Shown here in pieces: positions 1-4,967 of a DNA stretch of 5,858 nt. Position 1 is the first letter of the stretch, and each line of letters starts with the position of its first letter. Source of the stretch: CAZMLC01 sp964567125 (GTDB lineage Bacteria; Verrucomicrobiota; Kiritimatiellia; RFP12; UBA1067); the NCBI GenBank assembly GCA_964567125.1, contig CAZMLC010000119.1, forward strand, positions 1 through 5,858. Reading direction: 5' to 3'. The notes under the pieces are model-generated. The model worked only from the letters and a program-made list of their open reading frames with translations, searched no databases and was not told the origin of the DNA. A program made the position numbers and the translations under genes.

Positions 1-266
1 CCAATGCCTATGCGATCGCGCTGGTCACTGCCGAAACGCCCACGATCATCTCGGACAAAATTCTCGACGAAGCGGGGAAACCGCTCGAATGTGTCAATGT
101 GTTCATTGCCACAACGCCCAATCCGACCTCGGGATTTTTTCTGGTCTACCCGAAACGCGACGTTATCCAGACCAACATGGATGTGAGCACGGCGATGAAC
201 TTAATTATCTCCGCTGGCGCGGTCCTGCCCAGCGATCATCCCGCGCTTGCGCAGAGCAAAAAGTAA
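1..266 (+). CDS. DUF502 family membrane protein, C-terminal part (5' end outside window)
   Basis: Reading from the codon at position 3, an open frame of 87 residues runs to the TAA at 264-266. It contains TTPNPTSGFFLVYPKRDVI followed by MDVSTAMNLIISAGAV. These match the conserved C-terminal signature of DUF502 proteins as I know it: a TPNPTSGF-type motif, then a short segment ending in a 'LIISGG'-like stretch. DUF502 members usually carry two N-terminal transmembrane helices followed by a soluble domain; only the end of the soluble domain is visible here, so membrane location is inferred from the family. The biochemical function of the family is not established to my knowledge. recO begins 7 bp downstream on the same strand with no terminator between them, so the two genes are probably co-transcribed. 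Family assignment is fairly sure; function is unknown. Confidence 0.85.
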   Translation, partial: NAYAIALVTAETPTIISDKILDEAGKPLECVNVFIATTPNPTSGFFLVYPKRDVIQTNMDVSTAMNLIISAGAVLPSDHPALAQSKK

Positions 267-273
267 ACGAAGC

Positions 274-1119
274 ATGATGACCACCGCAACACAGAATGAT
301 GCTGTTGCGCCGGATCCGGTTGTGCGCGATGTTATCACGCGCACGCCTGCGCTGGTCTTGCAGATCCGCCCCTTCTCGAAAACGTCGCACATCGTCACGT
401 GGCTGACACCTGATCAGGGGCGTATCACGACCTCGGTCAAAGGCGCCTGCCGCGCCAAAAGCGCTTTTCTTGGACAATATGACCTCTTTTACACCTGCGA
501 GCTGCTCTACTACACGCGCGAACACGACCACATCCATGCGGCCCGCGAATGTTTCCCTGTCGAGCGGCGCGACGGCCTGCGCAGCAACTGGCGCGCGGCT
601 GCAGCCGCCGCTTACCTCGTGGATCTGACTGCACGGGCGCTCCCTCCGGGACACCCCCACCCGGAACTCTACACTGCGCTAACCTGGACGCTCGACCAGA
701 TGGCGCAGGGCTCCGCACCGCTCAACCTGCTGCTACGCTACGAAATCACCCTGCTCAACAGTCTCGGCCTACTGCCCAACTGGGCGCTCTGCCCGGACTG
801 CCACACGGAATCCGCCGCATGGCTGCGATTCTCGCTTCCGGCAGGACGCTTTCTCTGCGCGCACACGCCGCCCCCGCATCCGCGCGAAACCGTGATTTCG
901 CTCTCGCACGCGACCCATCGACTCTTCACGCGCTATCTGGCGCCCCATCGCGCCGCGCAATCCGCACCCGCGTCAAGCAATAAAAATGAAGCGCGGCCTA
1001 ATCTTCTTCTTGGCTTATCCCGATTTCTTGGTATATTTATAGCGTTTCACCTCGATGTGTCGCCGAACGCTCGGCGTGTCGCGATGGAATTGCTTTACAC
1101 ACACTGTACGCAGGGTTGA
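274..1119 (+). CDS. recO: DNA repair protein RecO
   Basis: This 281-residue protein fits RecO in length (about 230-280) and layout. RecO works with RecF and RecR to load RecA onto SSB-coated single-stranded DNA and can anneal complementary strands. An N-terminal OB-fold region (about residues 24-100) holds LVLQIRPFSKTSHIVTWLTPDQGRI and the following SVKGACR stretch, typical of the family start. A helical domain follows, with a zinc-site region at C173-P-D-C176 and GRFLC195-A-H197. The usual fourth Cys is absent (T198), so H197 or H202 might substitute. I chose ATG 274 (277 is equally possible) because an in-frame TTG at 247 lies inside the upstream gene without a Shine-Dalgarno. The ribosome site is weak (GAAG at 269-272), so translation may be coupled to the DUF502 gene. 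Residues 230-260 are encoded by an AT-rich patch unlike the rest of the gene. The identification is confident; the start is not. Confidence 0.88.
   Translation: MMTTATQNDAVAPDPVVRDVITRTPALVLQIRPFSKTSHIVTWLTPDQGRITTSVKGACRAKSAFLGQYDLFYTCELLYYTREHDHIHAARECFPVERRDGLRSNWRAAAAAAYLVDLTARALPPGHPHPELYTALTWTLDQMAQGSAPLNLLLRYEITLLNSLGLLPNWALCPDCHTESAAWLRFSLPAGRFLCAHTPPPHPRETVISLSHATHRLFTRYLAPHRAAQSAPASSNKNEARPNLLLGLSRFLGIFIAFHLDVSPNARRVAMELLYTHCTQG
1010..1037 (+). promoter_or_regulatory. Putative promoter for the parvulin lipoprotein gene, inside recO
   Basis: TTGGCT (1010-1015) and TATATT (1032-1037) are spaced by 16 bp, and TG at 1029-1030 gives an extended -10. Transcription would start near 1044, leaving a leader of about 100 nt before ATG 1144. 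The surrounding stretch (about 975-1050) is much more AT-rich than the rest of recO and uses codons such as ATA and TTA that are scarce in it. That is consistent with a promoter constraining the coding sequence. This is inferred from motif matching only. Confidence 0.45.
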
Positions 1120-1143
1120 CTGCGATAGGAGAATCAAATACAC

Positions 1144-2490
1144 ATGAACAGCACAAAACTGTTTTGCACCACACTGGCTTCAGCGCTTGTCCTTGCATCC
1201 GGATGCAAGAAAGAGGAAGCCAAGGATACAGCCCAGCCCGCAGCAACGCCTGCCGCAACGGTTGCGTCGGCAAAGAACCCCAACGAAGTTGTCGCAGCAG
1301 TCAATGACGCCAAGTTGCTCCGCAAAGATCTCGATGCGCTCGTCAACGCCTTCCTTGCTGCGCGCCAAGTCCCCGCTGAACAGATCGAAGCAGCCCGCAA
1401 TTCGATCGAACCTCAGATCGCTTCTTCGTTCATCCCTGAACAGCTTCTGCTTCAAGAGGCCAAGAAAAAGGGCGTGACCATGTCCGCCGATGAAATCAAG
1501 GCCGAAGCCAACAAGCTTGACGCTGAGATGAAGAAGCAAAACACCTCCCTCGAGGCGGAATTGAAAAAGTCGCCCTTCGGCGAAGCGCTCGCGCGCCAGA
1601 AATTCGAAGAGAACCTGCTCATCCGCAAGTTCCTCGAAAACGGCATTTTCAAGAATATCACGGCACCGGCTGACGAAGTGGCCAAGCTGATGGCTGAAGC
1701 CAAGAAGAATCATGAGGAAGCGCAGAAAAAGTTCGAGGAAGCAACGGCCAAGCTGAAAAACCTCGATGCCGTCAAAGCGGCAGCACGCCTCAAAATCGAA
1801 GGACTGCGCAAACAGATCGTCGACGGTGCTGATTTCGCTGAACTCGCAAAAGCCAATTCCGACTGCCCGTCAGGCCAGAAGGGTGGCGATCTCGGCGAGT
1901 TTCCCCGTGGCAACATGGTCAAGCCCTTTGAAGATGCCGCGTTCTCCCAGGAAGTCGGCAAAGTCGGCGACATCGTCGAGACACAGTTCGGCTACCATCT
2001 CATCAAGGTGACCGCGAAATCGCCGGCAGCGCCTGCCAAGGGCGATCAGCCCGCGAAACCGGAAACCGTAACGGCGTCCCATATTCTCGTCAAGGTCGAA
2101 CAGCAGCAGCCGCAACAGCCGCAGCCCATGCCGACCGTTGAACAGGTCACGAACTACCTGAAGGGCAATGCCCAGCGCGAAGCAATCCAGAAGTATCTGG
2201 AAGAGCTGAAGGGCCTGGCCAAGGTCACCAACATCTTCGAGCCGAGCGTCGCACCTGCGGCAGCCGCAGCAGCCCAGGACGCTGTAAAGCAGGCTGAAGC
2301 CGCTGCTAAGGATGCAGCTCAAAAGGTCGAAACCACGGCGAAGAAAGCTGTTGAGGATGCCAAGGCCACAGCGAAGTCGCTGGAAGCGAAAGCCCAAGAT
2401 GCGGTCAAGTCAGCAGAGACTTCGGCCAAGTCCGCAACGGACGCAGCCAAGGATGCCGCTAAGTCGGTAACCCTGCCTGCGGCCAAGTAA
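1144..2490 (+). CDS. Parvulin-type peptidyl-prolyl cis-trans isomerase lipoprotein (PrsA/SurA-like)
   Basis: The gene encodes 448 residues. A signal peptide with a lipobox-like LASGC (Cys21 acylated) implies a lipid-anchored envelope protein; the -3 residue is Ala rather than the usual Leu/Val/Ile. Residues about 45-175 form a helical SurA_N-type chaperone region. The parvulin (PpiC) core spans about 208-290, with SDC241PSG, GGDLGEFPRGNM258 and FGYH285LIKV. Its first strand, normally 'ASHILV' before the core, is missing there and occurs instead at 311-318 (ASHILVKV). Then come a Gln/Pro linker (320-329), a helix ending near 366, and an Ala/Lys/Glu tail (370-448) with 11-residue periodicity (Lys at 389, 400, 411, 422). 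The presumed role is folding of exported proteins by prolyl isomerization. AGGAG at 1127-1131 precedes the start by 12 nt, and a strong terminator follows. Family and lipoprotein calls are good; the exact cellular role and substrates are unknown, so no symbol is assigned. Confidence 0.9.
   Translation: MNSTKLFCTTLASALVLASGCKKEEAKDTAQPAATPAATVASAKNPNEVVAAVNDAKLLRKDLDALVNAFLAARQVPAEQIEAARNSIEPQIASSFIPEQLLLQEAKKKGVTMSADEIKAEANKLDAEMKKQNTSLEAELKKSPFGEALARQKFEENLLIRKFLENGIFKNITAPADEVAKLMAEAKKNHEEAQKKFEEATAKLKNLDAVKAAARLKIEGLRKQIVDGADFAELAKANSDCPSGQKGGDLGEFPRGNMVKPFEDAAFSQEVGKVGDIVETQFGYHLIKVTAKSPAAPAKGDQPAKPETVTASHILVKVEQQQPQQPQPMPTVEQVTNYLKGNAQREAIQKYLEELKGLAKVTNIFEPSVAPAAAAAAQDAVKQAEAAAKDAAQKVETTAKKAVEDAKATAKSLEAKAQDAVKSAETSAKSATDAAKDAAKSVTLPAAK
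1192..1209. repeat. 18-bp perfect palindrome over lipobox codons
   Basis: CTTGCATCC is followed directly by its exact reverse complement GGATGCAAG, with no spacer. The palindrome is in phase with the reading frame and encodes L17-A-S-G-C-K22, the lipobox and acylated Cys of the isomerase lipoprotein. In RNA it could form a 7-bp hairpin with a 4-nt loop, 48 nt after the start codon. Function is unknown. Confidence 0.75.
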
Positions 2491-2515
2491 TTCCACGCAT
2501 CGCTTGGAAAAGAGA

Positions 2516-2556
2516 AACCCCATTCGTTCGTCAGAATGAATGGGGTTCTTTTTTTT
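2516..2556 (+). terminator. Rho-independent terminator of the recO-isomerase block
   Basis: AACCCCATTCGTTC (2516-2529) pairs with GAATGAATGGGGTT (2534-2547) in a 14-bp stem with one G-U pair and the loop GTCA. A C and eight T (2549-2556) follow directly. It lies 25 bp after the isomerase stop. On the minus strand the same stem is followed by TCTCTTTTCC, so it may also stop yqeY transcription arriving from the right. No other feature is seen in the 137-bp gap 2491-2627 except a small inverted repeat (ACCGCG 2569-2574 / CGCGGT 2580-2585) without a T-tract. Confidence 0.9.
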
Positions 2557-2627
2557 GATCTTCCGCGTACCGCGTTCTACGCGGTCGTCTCTTCACGGTT
2601 TCGCGGCAGTCACGTTCCAAGCGTGTC

Positions 2628-3077
2628 TTACGCCAGCAACGACTGGACAACCTGATTGACAAGCTTACCATCGGCCTTGCCTTTGGTCTGCGGAACAACA
2701 AGTCCCATCACCTTGCCCATCTCCTTCTTCGTCGTAGCGCCCGACTCCGCAATAGCCTGCTTGACAATCGCCTCGATCTCCGCGCGCTCCAGCTGCTTCG
2801 GCTGATACACGCGATAGAGGTCGATCTGCGCCTGTTCCTGCGCAACCAGGTCGTCGCGGCTCGCGGCCTTGAACTGCTCGATCGCGTCCTGGCGCTGTTT
2901 GATCGCCTTGATGACCACAGTCACAAAAATTTCGTCGGTGGGCTCCACGCCCGCATTCACCGTCTGATCTTTTACGGCGGCGAGCAGCGTGCGCAACGCC
3001 ATCACCTTGGCGCTCTCCTTCGCCTTCATCGCGCTTTTAATCTCTTCGTTCAACTGATTCAATAATTCCGATGCCAT
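2628..3077 (-). CDS. yqeY: GatB/YqeY domain-containing protein
   Basis: The 149-residue product has the full length of stand-alone YqeY proteins (about 147-150). Recognisable segments are the N-terminal helix with LNEEIKSAMKAKE, then MALRTLLAAVK, the KQRQDAIEQFKAA helix, YQPKQLERAEIEAIV, and the C-terminal KKEMGKVMGLVVPQTKGKADGK block. The C-terminal half resembles the tail domain of the GatB amidotransferase subunit, which contacts tRNA. The cellular role of free-standing YqeY is not established; a tRNA- or translation-linked function is inferred from that similarity. Start ATG 3077 is supported by an AAGGAG Shine-Dalgarno (3083-3088) at 5-nt spacing. The gene is downstream of rpsG on the same strand but separated by a terminator, so it is probably a separate transcript. 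In many bacteria yqeY sits beside rpsU instead. The family call is confident. Confidence 0.93.
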   Translation of the reverse strand: MASELLNQLNEEIKSAMKAKESAKVMALRTLLAAVKDQTVNAGVEPTDEIFVTVVIKAIKQRQDAIEQFKAASRDDLVAQEQAQIDLYRVYQPKQLERAEIEAIVKQAIAESGATTKKEMGKVMGLVVPQTKGKADGKLVNQVVQSLLA

Positions 3078-3106
3078 AGTTGCTCCTTAAGTCAATGAAA
3101 ATGCAA

Positions 3107-3135
3107 AGTTTAACACACCTCCGCCCGATCAGCAA
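3107..3135 (-). promoter_or_regulatory. Putative yqeY promoter
   Basis: On the minus strand TTGCTG (3130-3135) and TAAACT (3107-3112) are separated by 17 bp. The predicted start near 3100 leaves a leader of about 22 nt that contains the AAGGAG site. A 7-bp inverted repeat (CCTCCGC 3118-3124 / GCGGAGG 3151-3157) overlaps the spacer and could be an operator, but nothing else supports that. The -35 matches only three consensus bases, so this is tentative. Confidence 0.4.
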
Positions 3136-3198
3136 GCATGCGTCATATACGCGGAGGCGCCTGCCCCGCGCGAAGTATCCCGACACTCGATCCAAAAT

Positions 3199-3232
3199 AA
3201 AAAAAGAGATGGCCCGAAAGCCATCCCTTTTT
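3199..3232 (-). terminator. Rho-independent terminator of rpsL-rpsG
   Basis: On the minus strand, GGGATGGC (3227-3220) pairs with GCCATCTC (3213-3206) across the loop TTTCGG, with one G-U pair. It is followed by seven T (3205-3199), then ATTTT. Five A before the stem can pair with the T-tract and lengthen it. It lies about 30 bp after the rpsG stop and separates the ribosomal pair from yqeY. The plus-strand reading has only five T and no gene leading into it. Confidence 0.88.
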
Positions 3233-3262
3233 CCATTCCAATGAAGCTGAGCGTAAGCAACG

Positions 3263-3736
3263 TTACCAGGCATAATGAGCAAAGGCTTTGTTCGCCTGAG
3301 CCATCTTATGCACATCGTCACGTTTCTTAATCACATTGCCTTGGTTATTGAATGCATCAACCAATTCCAATGCGACAGCCTTCGGCATCGGTGTACCGCG
3401 ACGCGTACCCGCGTACTGTGCCATCCAACGCAATGCCAGTGACAACTGACGTGCCGGACGGATCTCCACAGGAACTGGATACGTGGTACCGCCCACGCGA
3501 CGAGACTTCACTTCAACTTTCGGTTTCATGTTGGCAATCGCCGTATCCATGACTTCCAAAGGATCTTTTCCCTCGACCTTCGCACGAATCTCTTCGATTG
3601 CACCATACACGATACGCTCTGCAGTCGACTTTTTGCCGCACTTCATCAACGCGCGCACAACGCGTGCGACCAATTCGCTGTTGAACTTCGGATCAACTGG
3701 AGAGACCCGCTTTACTGCTCTACGCCGTCTTGCCAT
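3263..3736 (-). CDS. rpsG: 30S ribosomal protein S7
   Basis: This is a full-length S7 of 157 residues (bacterial norm 155-179). S7 binds the 3' major domain of 16S rRNA, nucleates assembly of the 30S head and lines the E-site exit channel. Diagnostic segments are the basic N-terminus MARRRRAVKR, the helix LMKCGKKSTAERIVYGA (30-46), the hairpin segment KSRRVGGTTYPVPVEI (77-92), and the C-terminal helix with KKRDDVHKMAQANKAFAHY. Start ATG 3736 is 3 bp after the rpsL stop. Its Shine-Dalgarno GGAG (3746-3749, 9-nt spacing) lies within the last rpsL codons, so translation is probably coupled. In E. coli, S7 represses its own operon by binding a roughly 100-nt rpsL-rpsG intergenic region; no such space exists here, so that control cannot work in the same form. 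No fusA follows. Identification is certain. Confidence 0.98.
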   Translation of the reverse strand: MARRRRAVKRVSPVDPKFNSELVARVVRALMKCGKKSTAERIVYGAIEEIRAKVEGKDPLEVMDTAIANMKPKVEVKSRRVGGTTYPVPVEIRPARQLSLALRWMAQYAGTRRGTPMPKAVALELVDAFNNQGNVIKKRDDVHKMAQANKAFAHYAW

Positions 3737-3739
3737 GTT

Positions 3740-4123
3740 TTATTTCTCCGCCTTTTTCGGCTTCTTCAAACCATACTTTGAACGGCTACGGTTACGTCCC
3801 GCCACGCCCAAACTATCCAAACAACCACGCACGATGTGATAACGAACACCCGGCAAGTCCTTTACACGTCCGCCGCGCACGAGCACGACGCTGTGTTCTT
3901 GCAGGTTATGACCTTCACCCGGAATATAGGCCGTCACTTCGTAACCTGTTGTCAAACGCACACGTGCGACCTTACGCAACGCGGAGTTCGGCTTCTTCGG
4001 CGTCTGGGTCTTCACGACCAGACATACGCCACGACGCTGCGGACAAGCCTTCAGCGCAGGTGATTTGCTCTTCTTGCGCAACGGGGTGCGCCCCTTGCGA
4101 ACTAATTGATTAATCGTCGGCAT
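3740..4123 (-). CDS. rpsL: 30S ribosomal protein S12
   Basis: This is a full-length S12 of 127 residues (E. coli 124). S12 sits at the decoding centre and checks codon-anticodon pairing in the A site. The conserved blocks are MPTINQLVRKGR, CPQRRGVC (27-34), TPKKPNSALRKV (41-52), GEGHNLQEHSV (69-79), and RGGRVKDLPGVRYH (83-96). Lys43, Lys88 and Pro91, where substitutions commonly give streptomycin resistance or dependence, are all wild type. Asp89, the methylthiolation target of RimO in some bacteria, is also present. The last residues (KKPKKAEK) are a few longer than in E. coli. Start ATG 4123 is preceded by AAGGG (4134-4138) at 10-nt spacing. It is the first gene of a two-gene unit with rpsG, transcribed from the divergent promoter region shared with the HAD gene. 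Identification is certain. Confidence 0.98.
   Translation of the reverse strand: MPTINQLVRKGRTPLRKKSKSPALKACPQRRGVCLVVKTQTPKKPNSALRKVARVRLTTGYEVTAYIPGEGHNLQEHSVVLVRGGRVKDLPGVRYHIVRGCLDSLGVAGRNRSRSKYGLKKPKKAEK
3746..3749 (-). promoter_or_regulatory. rpsG Shine-Dalgarno embedded in the rpsL 3' end
   Basis: GGAG on the minus strand lies in the final codons of rpsL, 9 nt before the rpsG ATG. It is the only purine-rich site in reach of that start. Ribosomes finishing rpsL would clear or reuse it, which suggests translational coupling. Confidence 0.7.
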
Positions 4124-4161
4124 CTGCTACTTTCCCTTCAATTGGAAATAAATGGACACAC

Positions 4162-4190
4162 AATTTAACATAACACCTACCTATCTGCAA
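4162..4190 (-). promoter_or_regulatory. Putative rpsL-rpsG promoter
   Basis: On the minus strand TTGCAG (4185-4190) and TAAATT (4162-4167) are separated by 17 bp, giving a start near 4155 and a leader of about 32 nt. Immediately upstream lies AATATTTTCTAAG, an AT-rich stretch placed where an UP element would bind the RNA polymerase alpha subunit; strong ribosomal promoters often have one. The hexamers each match four consensus bases. The placement is plausible but unproven. Confidence 0.5.
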
Positions 4191-4202
4191 GTGCTAACTT
4201 AG

Positions 4203-4231
4203 AAAATATTCCTGCTTTTTTCGGATTTTTT
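4203..4231. other. T-tracts spaced one helical turn apart (possible curved DNA)
   Basis: Two T6 tracts (4216-4221 and 4226-4231) are centred 10 bp apart, with an A4 tract at 4203-4206, inside the divergent rpsL/HAD promoter region. Tracts repeated with the helical period bend DNA. Their position about 60-75 bp upstream of the predicted rpsL start suits a promoter-stimulating bend or nucleoid-protein site; this is inference. Confidence 0.4.
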
Positions 4232-4254
4232 ACGATTCCGCCCCGATTCGCTTC

Positions 4255-4264
4255 TTGGTATACT
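4255..4264 (+). promoter_or_regulatory. Putative extended -10 promoter of the HAD phosphatase gene
   Basis: TATACT (4259-4264) matches five of six consensus bases and is preceded by TG at 4256-4257 with one base between, giving an extended -10. No good -35 is seen at 16-19 bp upstream, as is common for extended -10 promoters. The predicted start near 4271 leaves a leader of only about 16 nt before ATG 4287. The flanking TTCTTGGTATA also occurs at the isomerase promoter candidate (1025-1035). Confidence 0.45.
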
Positions 4265-4286
4265 GACGATTTTAATGAGCATTCCC

Positions 4287-4961
4287 ATGAAAACCGCAAT
4301 TTTATTCGACATCGACGGTACGTTGCTGCATGCAAAGGGCGTCGGCAGGCCCGCCTTTGACCGCGCATTCCGCGCCGCCTATAACCAGCCCTATCCCTAC
4401 ATCGAACAACTCAATTTCGTCGGTGCAACGGATTCTGGCGTCTTGCGCGCCATGACGCAGGCCTGCAACATCCTGAATACGGCTGCACACGAGGAACATT
4501 TCTTCTTTGAATTATCGAAGGAGATCGATGCCGCGCTCGCCGCGACGCCGCCGCATGTCTACCCCGGAGTTGCGACTTTTCTTGAACGCCTCTGCGGCCG
4601 CGGCGTCCAGCTCGGTCTCGTTACCGGCAACATCCGCGCCACGGCGTGGAGCAAGCTCCGTCACGCCAAGCTGGATCACTTTTTCTCGTTTGGCGCCTAT
4701 GGCGATGAACACGACAACCGCAATGAGATTACGCGCTTCGCGCGGACACGCCTCGCGGCGGACATCCGTCCGGTCGCGCTGATCGGCGACACGCCGCTGG
4801 ACATTCAGGCGGCAACAACGAACGGACTCTGCGCCATTGCCGTCGCGACAGGGTGGATTGAAGCCGACGCATTGCGCGCGGCGGGTGCCGACGTGGTGTT
4901 TAACGATTTCAGCGATTGTTCCGCCTGCATCGACTGGCTGACCAGCCGGGGATTCTGCTAA
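4287..4961 (+). CDS. HAD-superfamily phosphatase (phosphoglycolate phosphatase-like)
   Basis: The 224-residue protein carries all HAD motifs in order: motif I LFD8ID10GT (nucleophile Asp8, acid/base Asp10), motif II LVT113GN, a motif III lysine (Lys123 or Lys128), and motif IV LIGD168TPLD172. An alpha-helical cap inserted after motif I (about residues 16-85, containing VGATDSGVLRAM) points to the subclass that includes Gph and beta-phosphoglucomutase relatives. The likely reaction is hydrolysis of a small phosphate ester in the cytoplasm; the substrate cannot be read from the sequence. I chose ATG 4287 because motif I then lies at the usual distance from the N-terminus. An upstream in-frame ATG (4275) would be almost leaderless given the putative -10 at 4259-4264. 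Neither start has a clear Shine-Dalgarno. The gene diverges from rpsL and converges on pdxA. The family is sure; the specific enzyme is open. Confidence 0.9.
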   Translation: MKTAILFDIDGTLLHAKGVGRPAFDRAFRAAYNQPYPYIEQLNFVGATDSGVLRAMTQACNILNTAAHEEHFFFELSKEIDAALAATPPHVYPGVATFLERLCGRGVQLGLVTGNIRATAWSKLRHAKLDHFFSFGAYGDEHDNRNEITRFARTRLAADIRPVALIGDTPLDIQAATTNGLCAIAVATGWIEADALRAAGADVVFNDFSDCSACIDWLTSRGFC

Positions 4962-4967
4962 CGAGCC

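Noticed and set aside
247..273. TTG start extending RecO by nine residues
   Set aside because: It lies inside the DUF502 frame with no Shine-Dalgarno, and the added residues (MRRAKSKRS) match no RecO feature I recognise.
205..660. Long minus-strand frame opposite recO
   Set aside because: Its Arg/Gly/Ala-rich translation resembles no family and is the expected shadow of a GC-rich gene.
549..983. 144-codon plus-strand frame inside recO
   Set aside because: It is out of frame with a well-recognised RecO, has low-complexity composition, and lacks a ribosome site.
1180..2397. Two minus-strand frames of over 170 codons opposite the isomerase gene
   Set aside because: They mirror the repetitive Ala/Lys/Glu codons of the sense gene as runs of Leu, Phe, Cys and Arg; no domain is recognisable.
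2251..2487. Repetitive DNA at the end of the isomerase gene as a tandem repeat or mobile element
   Set aside because: The periodicity is in the protein (11 residues); the codons vary too much for a DNA-level repeat array.
2569..2585. Inverted repeat ACCGCG-TTCTA-CGCGGT as a yqeY terminator
   Set aside because: It has no T-tract on either strand. The 2516-2556 hairpin is a better candidate for stopping both directions.
3730..4113. Plus-strand frame opposite rpsL
   Set aside because: rpsL is certain on the other strand, and the plus-strand product has no recognisable features.
4275..4286. Upstream ATG of the HAD gene
   Set aside because: It is only about 4 nt past the predicted transcription start, and the family motif spacing fits ATG 4287 better. 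It remains possible.
4177..4368. 63-codon minus-strand frame that could be an rpsL leader peptide
   Set aside because: It starts inside the HAD gene and crosses the divergent promoter region, ending upstream of the predicted rpsL transcript.
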